Shown: positions 8,081-17,911 of the stretch, in pieces | Position numbering within the stretch: position 1 is the first letter of the stretch | Layout: each line of letters begins with the position of its first letter | Assembly: GCA_021735445.1 (NCBI GenBank) | Contig: JAIPHA010000010.1 | Span: 1-44,788, forward strand | Source: Candidatus Omnitrophota bacterium | GTDB taxonomy: Bacteria > Omnitrophota > Gorgyraeia > Duberdicusellales > 4484-171 | Direction of reading: 5' to 3' | DNA: 44,788 nt | The notes under the pieces: generated by a model | The model's input: the letters and a program-made list of their open reading frames with translations, nothing else | What the model was told of the DNA's origin: nothing | Database searches by the model: none | Program-made: the position numbers and the translations under genes

Positions 8081-8116
8081 GAACAAAGAAGTTCTTATTT
8101 TTAGACAGGGAAGTCT
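8081..8116 (+). promoter_or_regulatory. ANTAR-type two-hairpin antiterminator in gltB leader
   Basis: HP1 GAAC-AAAGAA-GTTC (8081-8094), HP2 AGAC-AGGGAA-GTCT (8103-8116); both hexaloops A1, G4. Confidence 0.8.
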
Positions 8117-8144
8117 TCTAAAAGGTGTTAGGAGGCTTTTTTTT
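8112..8144 (+). terminator. Intrinsic terminator/attenuator in gltB leader
   Basis: AGTCTTCTAA-AAGGTG-TTAGGAGGCT, 10 bp with wobbles, then T-tract; 5' arm overlaps HP2 3' arm. Confidence 0.88.
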
Positions 8145-8157
8145 GTATTAAAGCTAG

Positions 8158-8182
8158 GCGCCCAAAAAAGGGCGCTTTTTTT
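8158..8182 (+). terminator. Second, GC-rich intrinsic terminator upstream of gltB
   Basis: GCGCCC-AAAAAA-GGGCGC then TTTTTTT. Confidence 0.85.
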
Positions 8183-8215
8183 ATCTAAAAAATAAAAAAG
8201 TGATAAAATAAGTGT

Positions 8216-11200
8216 ATGAATAATCATAATTTTCCCCCAAAACAAGGCCTGTATGATCCGATTTACGAAAAAGATGCTTGTGGGGTGGGGTTTGTCTGTA
8301 ATATAAAAGGAAACAAAAATCACTCGATTTTAAAAGATGGATTAGTGGTGCTAAAAAAACTTTCTCATCGCGGTGCGGTTGGGGCTGATCCAGATACTGG
8401 CGATGGGGCAGGAATATTAATACAAATTCCGGATAAATTTTTAAGAAATTCTTTATCGAAGCAAAAGATTAACCTCCCTCAAGAAGGCGACTATGGGGTG
8501 GGTTTAATTTTTCTTCCCAGAAACAAAAAAGGGCAAAAAACTTGTAAAGATATTTTTAAAAAGATAATTGCAGAAGAAGGCCAAACGCTCGTTGCTTGGC
8601 GCAGAGTACCGGTAGATAATTCTGTAATTGGAAAAGATGCCCGAGAAAGCGAGCCTTCTATTTGGCATTTATTTATTGGCAAAAAAGATAAAGAGCTTAG
8701 CCAAATAGATTTTGAGAGGAAGCTTTATCTGATTCGCAGGCGTATTGAAAATAAGATTTTTAAGCAGAACCTGATGCAAAAATCTTATTTTTACATCAGT
8801 AACTTGTCTAGCCGTACTCTGGCTTACAAAGGCTTATTAATGCCGGAGCAAGTAGAAGACTTTTTTCTAGACTTAAAAGACAAATCCTTAAAAACTGCTT
8901 TAGCTTTGGTCCATTCGCGTTATAGTACAAATACTTTTCCTTCCTGGGATTTAGCTCAGCCTTTTAGATTTTTAGCTCATAATGGAGAAATCAACACTTT
9001 AAGGGGAAATGTTAATTGGATGAAGGCACGCGAGAGCCAATTAGCATCTGAAGTATTTGGAAATGAGATTGATAAGATAAAACCAATCCTTACTGAAGGT
9101 GCGAGTGACTCGGCAATTATTGATAATGCTTTTGAACTTTTATCTTTATCGGGAAGATCATTAGCTCATTCAATGATGATGCTTATTCCCAGTGCTTGGG
9201 AAAATGATATATTTATGGATAGTAAGTTAAGAGATTTTTATCGTTATCATGCTTGCTTTTGTGAACCTTGGGATGGCCCGGCGGCCATTGCATTTACCGA
9301 TGGCTTAAATATCGGCGCTGTTTTAGACAGGAATGGTTTGCGTCCAGCCCGCTATATTGTAACAAAAACAAATAAAGTGATCATGGCTTCTGAGGTGGGG
9401 GTTCTCGGCATAAAAGCTAAAGATATTCTTTATTCTGGCAGGCTTCAACCCGGTAAAATTTTCTTTATTGATACTAAAAAGAAAAAAATTATCCAAGATC
9501 AAGCTATAAAAGAAGAAATATCTGGTCAAGCCCCTTACGGTAGATGGGTGAAAAATAATTTAGTTAATCTTTCTGATTTAGAATCAACTCGGGCCATAAA
9601 AAGAGAAAACAATCTATTGCCTTTACTTGCCTGTTTTGGCTATAGCAGAGAGGATTTACGGGAAATATTAAAACCAATGGCTGAAGACGCTAAAGAGCCT
9701 ACTGGGTCCATGGGCAATGATACTCCTTTAGCTCTGTTTTCAAAACAGCCGCAATTATTGTTTAATTATTTTAAACAATTGTTTGCCCAGGTCACCAATC
9801 CCGCAATTGACCCGATTCGGGAAGAAATTGTGATGAGCTTAGATTCCTACCTTGGTTCACAACAAAACCTTTTAACTGAAACAGCAAAGCATTGTCATAA
9901 ATTGTATCTGCAAAGGCCAATTTTATCCAACTATGATTTATTAAAAATTGAAAGCTTAGCCAAAAAAGATTTTAAGATAAAAAAGATTTCTTTGCTTTTT
10001 GAGATAGATAAAAAAAATAATTTTAAAAAAAGTTTGAATCAAATTATTAAGGAAGCCGAATCTGCGGTAAAAAACGGATATGATTTTATTGTATTAACTG
10101 ACCGCGGGGTTAACCGAAAAAAAGCTGCATTGCCGTCTTTGCTCGCTATTGGAGCGGTTCATCATCATCTTGTCAAAAATTCCTTAAGAACTCAAGTAGG
10201 ATTGATTGCTGAGAGTGCCGAAGTTCGCCAGACACATCATTTTTCTTTATTGTTTGGTTATGGAGCTGACTGCATAAATCCCTATCTTGCCTACCAAGCT
10301 ATTGAGAATTTAGTTGACCAAGGGCAAATAAATCTATCTAAAGATCAGGCTAGGAAAAATTATCGGCGAGCTGTTGAAAAGGGAGTTAAAAAGATTCTTT
10401 CAAAAATGGGAATATCTACTTTATCTAGCTATCGAGGCGCGCAAATTTTTGAAAGCCTAGGACTGTCTGAGGAAATTATAAATAAGTGTTTTTGTGGAAC
10501 AACTTCAAGAATTGGCGGTTTAAGCTTTGATCAATTAGCGCAAGAAACTATCTTGCGTCACCTCAAGGGTTATCCCGAGAGGAATCCGATCCAGATATTG
10601 CCTTCAGGAGGTGTTTATGCTTATCGCCGCGATGGTCAGCATCATTTGTGGCGCCCGGAAAGCATAGCTGCCTTACAAGACGCAGCCAGAAATAATGATT
10701 ATCAGCGTTATCAAAAATTTGCTAAGATTATAAATGATCAAAGCCCTAACTTAACTACCTTAAGAGCCGGATTAAAATTTAAAAAAAGAAAAGCAATTAA
10801 CTTAAATCAGGTTGAATCATTACAATCAATTCTACAGCGTTTTGCAACTGGAGCAATGAGTTTTGGTTCTATTTCAAAAGGGGCTCATCAAACTTTAGCG
10901 ATTGCTATGAATAGAATTGGCGGTAAGTCAAATACTGGTGAAGGAGGCGAGGATCCCCAACGTTTTATTCAGTTACCCTCGGGGGATTCTTTACGCAGCG
11001 CAATAAAACAAGTTGCTTCCGGCCGCTTTGGGGTAACTGCAAATTATTTGGCCAATGCTGATGAAATACAGATAAAAATAGCCCAAGGAGCAAAGCCGGG
11101 GGAAGGGGGCCAGCTCCCCGGACATAAGGTAAGTGCGGTAATCGCTAAAACCCGCTATACTACACCTGGAGTAACTTTGATTTCACCACCACCGCATCAT

Positions 11201-12739
11201 GATATATATTCTATTGAAGATTTAGCCCAACTCATATTTGATTTAAAAAATGCAAATCCTCAAGCTCGAATTAGCGTAAAGCTTGTTTCAGAAATAGGCG
11301 TAGGTACAATTGCCGCTGGTGTTGCTAAGGGGCACGCAGATATGATCTTAATTTCTGGTGGAGATGGGGGTACAGGAGCATCTCCGAAGAGTTCGATTTA
11401 TCATGCTGGCCTTCCCTGGGAGCTAGGTTTGTCAGAAACCCATCAAACTTTGGTTTTAAATAATTTACGCAATAGAGTGCGCCTACAAACAGATGGCCAG
11501 ATGCGGACCGGTAGAGATGTTATTATGGCTGCAATTTTAGGGGCCGAAGAGTTTGGTTTTTGCACGGCTGCTTTGATTGTATCAGGTTGTGTAATGCTTA
11601 GGCACTGTCATCTTAATAATTGTGCTTTAGGGATAGCGACCCAAGATGAAATTTTGGAAAAACGTTTTCAGGGCAATCCAGACCATCTAGTAAACTATTT
11701 TCATTTTATTGCAAAAGAAGCAAGAGAGATAATGGCAAAACTAGGAGTAAAAAAGATTGATCAGCTGATAGGCAGGACGGATTTAGTGGAACCTAATCGA
11801 GATATTATTCCTAAAAAAGCCAAAAATATAGATTATTCGAAAATATTATATAAACCAAAAGTTTCTAAAAAAATAGGAGTTTATTGTCAGAAGAAACAAA
11901 ACCACAAAGTTGATTTAGTACTAGATAAGAAATTAATTAAGCTTTCTAAACAAAGTTTAAGAAGCCGCAAGATTACAAGTATAAATATAAAAATTAGTAA
12001 TACCGATCGTACCACAGGCGGAATGTTGAGCAATGAGGTAGTAAAAAGGTTTGGAGAAAGCGCTCTAGCTCAAGATACAATTAATATTAATTTTAAAGGA
12101 GTGGCGGGGCAGAGCTTTGGCGCTTGGTTGGCAAAAGGGATCACTTTTAGATTAGATGGTTTAGCAAATGATTATGTGGGTAAAGGTATATCTGGAGGAA
12201 AAATTATTATTCGTCCTGACCCTTTTGCAGATTATCTACCAAATGAAAACATTATAATCGGGAATACATCATTCTATGGTGCGATTTCTGGACAGGCTTT
12301 TATAAATGGCATAGCTGGAGAAAGGTTTTGCATTCGTAATTCAGGCCTAGAAACTGTTGTAGAAGGGGTTGGAGATCATGGTTGCGAGTATATGACTGGG
12401 GGAATAGTAGTTGTAATTGGCCAAACCGGAAGAAATTTTGCAGCCGGAATGAGTGGGGGAGTAGCTTATATTTATGAAAGGCAAGAAACTTTTGAAAAAA
12501 AATGCAATCTGGGGATGGTTGATATTGAGAAAGTAAGCCAAGAGGATAAAAGTACTGTTGATAATTTATTAATGCTTCATAAAAAATATACGGGCAGTGC
12601 TATAGCTTCTCGGATTTTAGATAATTTCGAAAACGAATTTTCCAACTTTATAAAAGTTGTCCCTATTGAGTATAAGAAAGTATTAGATCAAAAAAGAATA
12701 GAGGAAAAACTCGGAGTTAGCGAAAGCTCAGACGGCTAA
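8216..12739 (+). CDS. gltB: Glutamate synthase large subunit
   Basis: 1507 aa; N-terminal class II GATase Cys (DACGVGFVC), FMN/3Fe-4S domain (GEGGEDPQRF, GCVMLRHCHLNNCALGIATQ), C-terminal GXGXG domain. Confidence 0.98.
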   Translation: MNNHNFPPKQGLYDPIYEKDACGVGFVCNIKGNKNHSILKDGLVVLKKLSHRGAVGADPDTGDGAGILIQIPDKFLRNSLSKQKINLPQEGDYGVGLIFLPRNKKGQKTCKDIFKKIIAEEGQTLVAWRRVPVDNSVIGKDARESEPSIWHLFIGKKDKELSQIDFERKLYLIRRRIENKIFKQNLMQKSYFYISNLSSRTLAYKGLLMPEQVEDFFLDLKDKSLKTALALVHSRYSTNTFPSWDLAQPFRFLAHNGEINTLRGNVNWMKARESQLASEVFGNEIDKIKPILTEGASDSAIIDNAFELLSLSGRSLAHSMMMLIPSAWENDIFMDSKLRDFYRYHACFCEPWDGPAAIAFTDGLNIGAVLDRNGLRPARYIVTKTNKVIMASEVGVLGIKAKDILYSGRLQPGKIFFIDTKKKKIIQDQAIKEEISGQAPYGRWVKNNLVNLSDLESTRAIKRENNLLPLLACFGYSREDLREILKPMAEDAKEPTGSMGNDTPLALFSKQPQLLFNYFKQLFAQVTNPAIDPIREEIVMSLDSYLGSQQNLLTETAKHCHKLYLQRPILSNYDLLKIESLAKKDFKIKKISLLFEIDKKNNFKKSLNQIIKEAESAVKNGYDFIVLTDRGVNRKKAALPSLLAIGAVHHHLVKNSLRTQVGLIAESAEVRQTHHFSLLFGYGADCINPYLAYQAIENLVDQGQINLSKDQARKNYRRAVEKGVKKILSKMGISTLSSYRGAQIFESLGLSEEIINKCFCGTTSRIGGLSFDQLAQETILRHLKGYPERNPIQILPSGGVYAYRRDGQHHLWRPESIAALQDAARNNDYQRYQKFAKIINDQSPNLTTLRAGLKFKKRKAINLNQVESLQSILQRFATGAMSFGSISKGAHQTLAIAMNRIGGKSNTGEGGEDPQRFIQLPSGDSLRSAIKQVASGRFGVTANYLANADEIQIKIAQGAKPGEGGQLPGHKVSAVIAKTRYTTPGVTLISPPPHHDIYSIEDLAQLIFDLKNANPQARISVKLVSEIGVGTIAAGVAKGHADMILISGGDGGTGASPKSSIYHAGLPWELGLSETHQTLVLNNLRNRVRLQTDGQMRTGRDVIMAAILGAEEFGFCTAALIVSGCVMLRHCHLNNCALGIATQDEILEKRFQGNPDHLVNYFHFIAKEAREIMAKLGVKKIDQLIGRTDLVEPNRDIIPKKAKNIDYSKILYKPKVSKKIGVYCQKKQNHKVDLVLDKKLIKLSKQSLRSRKITSINIKISNTDRTTGGMLSNEVVKRFGESALAQDTININFKGVAGQSFGAWLAKGITFRLDGLANDYVGKGISGGKIIIRPDPFADYLPNENIIIGNTSFYGAISGQAFINGIAGERFCIRNSGLETVVEGVGDHGCEYMTGGIVVVIGQTGRNFAAGMSGGVAYIYERQETFEKKCNLGMVDIEKVSQEDKSTVDNLLMLHKKYTGSAIASRILDNFENEFSNFIKVVPIEYKKVLDQKRIEEKLGVSESSDG

Positions 12740-12744
12740 CCCCC

Positions 12745-12765
12745 ATTCCACCTCGTAGGTGGAAT
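12745..12765. repeat. Stem-loop repeat copy 1 ATTCCACCT-CGT-AGGTGGAAT
   Basis: Perfect 9-bp stem; core CCACCTCGTAGGTGG repeated at 12799. Confidence 0.85.
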
Positions 12766-12798
12766 GAAAAAGTTCAATAAAATCAGTGCATAATTATG

Positions 12799-12815
12799 TC
12801 CACCTCGTAGGTGGA
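12799..12815. repeat. Stem-loop repeat copy 2 TCCACCT-CGT-AGGTGGA
   Basis: Identical core to copy 1, perfect 7-bp stem. Confidence 0.85.
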
Positions 12816-12856
12816 AAATATGGGGTTTGTGGAAATTGGGGGGAAGTGGGGTTAAT

Positions 12857-14302
12857 ATGAAGAAAGATAGAAAAGCTTTTTTAAAGACGCAAAGAAAAAA
12901 TATTCCCTATCGTCCTGTTTGTGAAAGGGTCGCTGATTTCAAAGAAGTGGCTATTTTGCCCTCAAACCAACATTCAAAAGAGCAAGCCTATCGCTGTATG
13001 GAGTGTGGAACTCCTTTTTGTCATTGGGCTTGCCCTCTTGGTAACTATATTCCCGAATGGAATGATGCACTTGCTTTGGGCCGTTGGGAAGATGCTTCGG
13101 GTTATCTTTTTGCTACCAACAATTTTCCGGAAATAACTGGTCGATTGTGCCCGGCTCTTTGTGAGCATTCTTGTGTTTTGGGAATTAATGATGATCCAGT
13201 TGCAATTAAGGAGAATGAACTAGCGATTGCGGAAAAAGGATTGAGAGAGAAATATTTAAAATCAAGAATTCCAAAAAAAAGAACCGGTAAAAAAATAGCT
13301 ATTATTGGCTCAGGCCCAGCTGGCCTAGCAGCCGCAGATCAATTAAATCAAGCTGGTCACAATATAACGGTTTTTGAAAAGGATGATGCTGCCGGCGGGC
13401 TTTTGCGTTATGGAATACCTGATTTTAAATTAGAAAAATTAATTATTGAAAGAAGAGTAGAGATGATGAAAAAAGAAGGGATAGAGTTTGTTTTTAATAA
13501 ATGTATTGAGAAAACAACCGAAATCAGAAAGCTTAAAAAACAGTTTGATGCAATAGTTTTAGCAATCGGTTCAAGTGTGCCCAGAGATCTTAAATTGCCC
13601 GGAAGAAATTTAAAAGGTATTCATTTTGCCATGGACTATCTTATCTGCGCTAATAAAAAAGTTAACAAGAAGGATGTCGGCAGCAATCAAGAAATCAACG
13701 CTAAAGGGAAAAAAGTATTAGTTATCGGAGGCGGAGACACTGGAGCCGATTGTGTAGGGGTAGCTAATCGTCAAGGAGCTAGTTGTGTAACTCAAATTGA
13801 GTTATTGCCGAAACCGCCTAAATGTAGGGCTGAATCTGATCCGTGGCCAAAATACCCGTTACTTTTAAAGACTTCTACTTCCCACCAAGAAGGCGGTCAG
13901 CGTCTTTGGTCCATTTTGACTAAGGAGTTTAAAGGCAGAGGCGGGAAAGTAGATAAGATTTTATGTAAAAAGATTGAAATTAATTCAGACAAAAAAGGAT
14001 GTTCTTTGATCAAAGAGATACCTAATTCTGAATTTGAAATTGAAGCTGATCTAATAATTATTGCCGTCGGCTTCCTTCATCCTAAGTTTTCGGGTCTAAT
14101 TGAAGGCCTAGGTTTAAAACTTGACGATAGAAGCAATATTGAAACTGATTCTAGTTATATGACTTCGGAAAAAGCTGTTTTTTCAGCTGGAGATTGCCGC
14201 CGCGGCCAGTCTTTAATTGTTTGGGCTATAGCGGAAGGCCGCCGTGCCGCCTATTGTATAGATTCTTACCTAATGGGTAAAAGTTGCCTGCCTAGAATGT
14301 AA
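12857..14302 (+). CDS. gltD: Glutamate synthase small subunit
   Basis: [31 protein letters not shown], Cys clusters, Rossmann [13 protein letters not shown] and GGGDTGADC; internal ATG 12857 preferred over ORF-track GTG/TTG start 12827. Confidence 0.96.
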   Translation: MKKDRKAFLKTQRKNIPYRPVCERVADFKEVAILPSNQHSKEQAYRCMECGTPFCHWACPLGNYIPEWNDALALGRWEDASGYLFATNNFPEITGRLCPALCEHSCVLGINDDPVAIKENELAIAEKGLREKYLKSRIPKKRTGKKIAIIGSGPAGLAAADQLNQAGHNITVFEKDDAAGGLLRYGIPDFKLEKLIIERRVEMMKKEGIEFVFNKCIEKTTEIRKLKKQFDAIVLAIGSSVPRDLKLPGRNLKGIHFAMDYLICANKKVNKKDVGSNQEINAKGKKVLVIGGGDTGADCVGVANRQGASCVTQIELLPKPPKCRAESDPWPKYPLLLKTSTSHQEGGQRLWSILTKEFKGRGGKVDKILCKKIEINSDKKGCSLIKEIPNSEFEIEADLIIIAVGFLHPKFSGLIEGLGLKLDDRSNIETDSSYMTSEKAVFSAGDCRRGQSLIVWAIAEGRRAAYCIDSYLMGKSCLPRM

Positions 14303-14356
14303 CCGTTAATGGCGAAATATTGATTTTTTTTTAATAAATGGTAGTATGATGAAGCA

Positions 14357-14740
14357 ATGACTCTAAACAGGGATGCTTTTAATAAACTTGCTTTTTATCT
14401 TATCTTTGCTGCTTTTACAGGTTGTGCCAGCCAATCGGTTGTATTGGTGGCAGAAGAAGGAAAATATAAAGATTATACCTATACAGTCCCTTTCGAGGTT
14501 CCAGCTGAAGGCAAAAAAGAGGTTCTTGTTGATTTAGGGGTTATTTATGAAGGAATGCCTGCAGGGGATTTACAATTGTATGGTTTTGGAGAAAAAGATC
14601 TTATTAAATCATATAAAAGCAATGGCAGGCGATATTTGGTTTTTCCAAAAAAGAATAAGCCAGCAAAAGTAATAATATTTGTTTTACAAGAAAACAGGAT
14701 AATAGATTGGTTCCAGGAGGATTTGGGAATCGTAAAATAA
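14357..14740 (+). CDS. Hypothetical lipoprotein
   Basis: N-terminal hydrophobic segment with lipobox-like FTGC. Confidence 0.6.
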   Translation: MTLNRDAFNKLAFYLIFAAFTGCASQSVVLVAEEGKYKDYTYTVPFEVPAEGKKEVLVDLGVIYEGMPAGDLQLYGFGEKDLIKSYKSNGRRYLVFPKKNKPAKVIIFVLQENRIIDWFQEDLGIVK

Positions 14741-14742
14741 TT

Positions 14743-15522
14743 TTACGATTCTAGGCTTTGGCCGGTTTGTTTTTCTGCAGCAGATATTTTTCTTTCTTTT
14801 TCCACAGCTTCATTATGTTCAAAGTCGCCTTTTTTACCTTTATCGCGAGATGAGAGTTCCTTGCTGGTTTCGCCGCGGCCATAACAAATTAAAAGGTCTC
14901 CTTCATTGATTGTGGTATGAGCCTGAGGAGCCCCGATAAACTTTTCTTTCCCATTAACTAATCTATTTACAGCCAATATTAATATTCCTTCCATGTGTAA
15001 ATTTAGCTGGTGTAATTGTTTGCCAACCATCCAGTTATTTTTATTTACTTTTATTCTGCTTACAGTATAACCTTTCCTTAAGCCTAAAATTTCTTGATAA
15101 TCGAACAAGGATAGGGAAGTATAGCGAGCCAGAGCTTTTTTAATAACTTTTTTCATCCAGGAGTAGATAAGTTTTGACCTGCTTAATAGATAGATTATTA
15201 TTAATCCAAGGAATAAAACTATAATTCTAATTATAATAGTTTTAGAGGATTCGCCTAAAAAAGTTAAGATAAAGGTTGCGATGGTTGAGGTTATTCCGGC
15301 GCTGCCTAAAAGCATCAAAAGGCGGGCGATTTTCCTTCGTACTGGATGGGATACGATAGTTTCTGATTCATCGGTGGTAAAGCCTACTCCGGAAAATACC
15401 GATTGGGCCTGGAAGGTTGCGACTTCCGGTGAAAGCCCGGTGAGCTCGAAAGCTATGGAGCCAATTCGAATCACGGTAATTGAAAGAATTATAATTGCAA
15501 ATAAACCAAATAAAGCTAACAT
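14743..15522 (-). CDS. Membrane protein with TrkA-C-like (RCK_C) domain
   Basis: Three N-terminal TM segments, then YTVSRIKVNKNNWMVGKQLHQLNLHMEGILILAVNR...TTINEGDLLICYG. Confidence 0.75.
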   Translation of the reverse strand: MLALFGLFAIIILSITVIRIGSIAFELTGLSPEVATFQAQSVFSGVGFTTDESETIVSHPVRRKIARLLMLLGSAGITSTIATFILTFLGESSKTIIIRIIVLFLGLIIIYLLSRSKLIYSWMKKVIKKALARYTSLSLFDYQEILGLRKGYTVSRIKVNKNNWMVGKQLHQLNLHMEGILILAVNRLVNGKEKFIGAPQAHTTINEGDLLICYGRGETSKELSSRDKGKKGDFEHNEAVEKERKISAAEKQTGQSLES

Positions 15523-15687
15523 TTTATCTTTCCTCCAGTGCCTTCTATTATACTGATATTTTAAAATAGTTCAATTTTTTAAATGGTTTTTGTTAAATAG
15601 TGTATACAAATGAAAACGTTTTTAGCTAATCAATAAAACTCCTTTTTTAACCGGTTATTTTATGGTATCTTTAAATAGGAGGCGCTT

Positions 15688-16032
15688 ATGAAACGAGAAC
15701 GAAGAAAATCTTTCCGGCTAAAAGATAGGTTAGCAGTTGTCCGCTGTTCGCTTAAATATCTTCTTGAATCTAATTGCTTAACTCAGGATATTTCCCAAAA
15801 CGGAATATGTATTTTCGCAAAACAAAAAATGGCAATTGGGGATATTGTAAAATTGGGAATTTATGTACCCGAAGAGAAAGTACCCATAATTGCTGAGGCG
15901 CAAGTATTGAGAAGAAATGAAACCGGCAACCCCCAGCTTCCTTATCTAATTGCTTTAGAATTTAGCAAAATTGACCAAGAGGCCCGTCAACGCATCCTTA
16001 AGCATATTAGGTTTTTTCTTCTTAAGAATTAA
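15688..16032 (+). CDS. PilZ domain protein
   Basis: RRKSFRLKDRLAVVRC...TQDISQNGICIFAKQKMAIGDIVKLGIYVP. Confidence 0.8.
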   Translation: MKRERRKSFRLKDRLAVVRCSLKYLLESNCLTQDISQNGICIFAKQKMAIGDIVKLGIYVPEEKVPIIAEAQVLRRNETGNPQLPYLIALEFSKIDQEARQRILKHIRFFLLKN

Positions 16033-16155
16033 TCTTTATAGCCTGGCCCTAACTTCAATTTTTTCTAATTAAACCAATATACAAAATAACTATTTTTGTT
16101 ATAATTTTAGTTAAAGAGTTATTATTTTATTTAGTTGTTTTGCTTGTAAAATAAG

Positions 16156-16734
16156 ATGAATACAAATGGTTTAGAAGAAATTAATTCGGAAATAAGGGCC
16201 TGCCGGAAGTGCCCCCTGGGTGATTCAGCCACCAACCACGTACCGGGGGAAGGCAATCCAAAAGCAGATTTATTATTTGTGGGCGAAGCCCCCGGCAAGA
16301 ATGAAGACTTACAAGGAAAACCTTTTTGTGGCAAGGCGGGGCGGATTCTTGATCAATTATTAAAAATATCCGGCTATAAAAGAGAAGATATCTATATTGC
16401 AAATATATTAAAATGCCGGCCTCCCCGCAATCGAAACCCCAAGCCAGCGGAAATAAAAACCTGTACTCCTTACCTCGTTCGACAGTTAAAAGTTATTCAG
16501 CCTAAGATTATCTGTTGTTTGGGTAATTTTTCTTCTATTTTTATTATGAATAAATTTAATCTATCAGGGAAAGTTCATCCTATAGGCAAAATTCATGGAA
16601 AAATTTTTATGCCACCCGGGATAAAAGCGTTAAAGATAGTGCCGCTTTACCACCCAGCCAGCGCTACTTATAACCCAAATATGATTAATATTTTAAAAAA
16701 AGATTTTCGAATGTTAAAAAATATACCTGTTTAA
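16156..16734 (+). CDS. Uracil-DNA glycosylase, family 4/5-like
   Basis: CRKCPLGDSATNHVPGEGNPKADLLFVGEAPGKNEDLQGKPFCGKAGRILDQLL; YHPASATYNP. Confidence 0.92.
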   Translation: MNTNGLEEINSEIRACRKCPLGDSATNHVPGEGNPKADLLFVGEAPGKNEDLQGKPFCGKAGRILDQLLKISGYKREDIYIANILKCRPPRNRNPKPAEIKTCTPYLVRQLKVIQPKIICCLGNFSSIFIMNKFNLSGKVHPIGKIHGKIFMPPGIKALKIVPLYHPASATYNPNMINILKKDFRMLKNIPV

Positions 16735-16741
16735 AAAAATG

Positions 16742-17038
16742 TTATTTGGATATTCTTTTTTTGAAATCCGCAAACCATTGCTTAAAATTATCGTGTTGGC
16801 CGTGGATTTGGTGGTTAATTTTTAACAATCTATCAGAAGGGATACCAAAAAAATTATTTCTAAACTCACTCAAAGTAGATTCCCCCATGACAACATAACG
16901 AAAGAAATTAATTGAAAGAACCAATATGATTATGCCAATAACTGCGGTTGAAATAAGGATAACTTTTTTTATTAAAGTTTTTAGCAATTTAAAAACATTA
17001 TTTAGTTTAATTTTTCGTTGCTCTTGGCTGTAGTTCAT
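16742..17038 (-). CDS. Hypothetical single-TM protein
   Basis: 98 aa with central TM segment. Confidence 0.4.
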   Translation of the reverse strand: MNYSQEQRKIKLNNVFKLLKTLIKKVILISTAVIGIIILVLSINFFRYVVMGESTLSEFRNNFFGIPSDRLLKINHQIHGQHDNFKQWFADFKKRISK

Positions 17039-17122
17039 AATAAAATATATTATATCACGGTTTTATCCATTCAAAAATGTTTATTGTTATAGAGTGGTAA
17101 GGCTAATAAGGAGGTTTCAGGA

Positions 17123-17272
17123 ATGCTGAAGAAGATAGTGATAACTGCTTTAATTGTTTGGGGGGTTACTGTTTTTTATCAAAATTTTCTTAAGTCAATT
17201 TTAGTTCCGTTTTTTAATAAAAATAAAGGACAAGTTGATTTATTTCAGAAGTCAACTTCATTAGAAAAGTAA
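17123..17272 (+). CDS. Small (49 aa) single-TM hypothetical protein
   Basis: MLKKIVITALIVWGVTVFYQNFLKSILVPFFNKNKGQVDLFQKSTSLEK with upstream aaggagg; not in ORF track (too short). Confidence 0.5.
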   Translation: MLKKIVITALIVWGVTVFYQNFLKSILVPFFNKNKGQVDLFQKSTSLEK

Positions 17273-17296
17273 ACAATTGAACCAAATATTTTAATT

Positions 17297-17707
17297 ATGC
17301 CTGCAATAAGCAAAACAAAACAAGAAAATTTAAAGAAAAAGATGGAAAGGTTAGGGCTAAAGGAAGCTGATTTATCTGAAAAATTTATTAGGGGAGGAGG
17401 TAAGGGAGGACAGAAAATAAATAAAACCGCTTCCTGCGTTTACTTAAAACATCTGCCCTCAGGAGTTGAAGTCAAATGCCAAAGGAGCCGGTCTCGTCAA
17501 GAAAATCGGTTCTTTGCCAGAAGAATTTTAATTGCAAAGATTGAAGAAATCAAACTTAAAAAAAGATCAGAAAAAAATAAAAAAATCGATAAAATCCGCA
17601 AGCAAAAAAGAAGGCGTTCAAAACGGGCTAAAGAAAAAATGCTAGAGTTTAAAAAGAAAAGATCAGAAAAGAAAAAGTTTCGTTCCAAAAAAGAACGTCC
17701 AGACTAA
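17297..17707 (+). CDS. Peptide chain release factor-like protein (GGQ domain only, ArfB-like)
   Basis: RGGGKGGQKINKTASCVYLKHLPSGVEVKCQRSRSRQENR and a very basic C-terminus; no codon-recognition domain. Confidence 0.85.
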   Translation: MPAISKTKQENLKKKMERLGLKEADLSEKFIRGGGKGGQKINKTASCVYLKHLPSGVEVKCQRSRSRQENRFFARRILIAKIEEIKLKKRSEKNKKIDKIRKQKRRRSKRAKEKMLEFKKKRSEKKKFRSKKERPD

Positions 17708-17911
17708 TAAAGGGGACGTTTCCCTCGTTTACAAGGCCTTGCTTATCAATGACTTATCACATATAGCTTTTTGGTAGAAAAAAGTTAGCGATTAGAAGAA
17801 TCTGACAATTAATAAATATATGCAATATAGGATAATATTTTTGAAAAAGTAAAAAGTGATTGTATAATCAAGATATTGGCTAAATAATTGCATTTTCAAT
17901 GGGAGGTTGGT

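Noticed and set aside
8158-8182. Third ANTAR motif at the second gltB terminator
   Set aside because: Loop is AAAAAA (no G4) and there is no upstream partner hairpin; treated as an ordinary terminator.
12921-13168. Overlapping ORFs on both strands inside gltD
   Set aside because: Shadow ORFs of a well-conserved gene.
17700-17730. ggggacgtttccc palindrome after the release-factor-like gene as an IS remnant
   Set aside because: Short and only loosely similar to the IS ends at 428-470; insufficient support.
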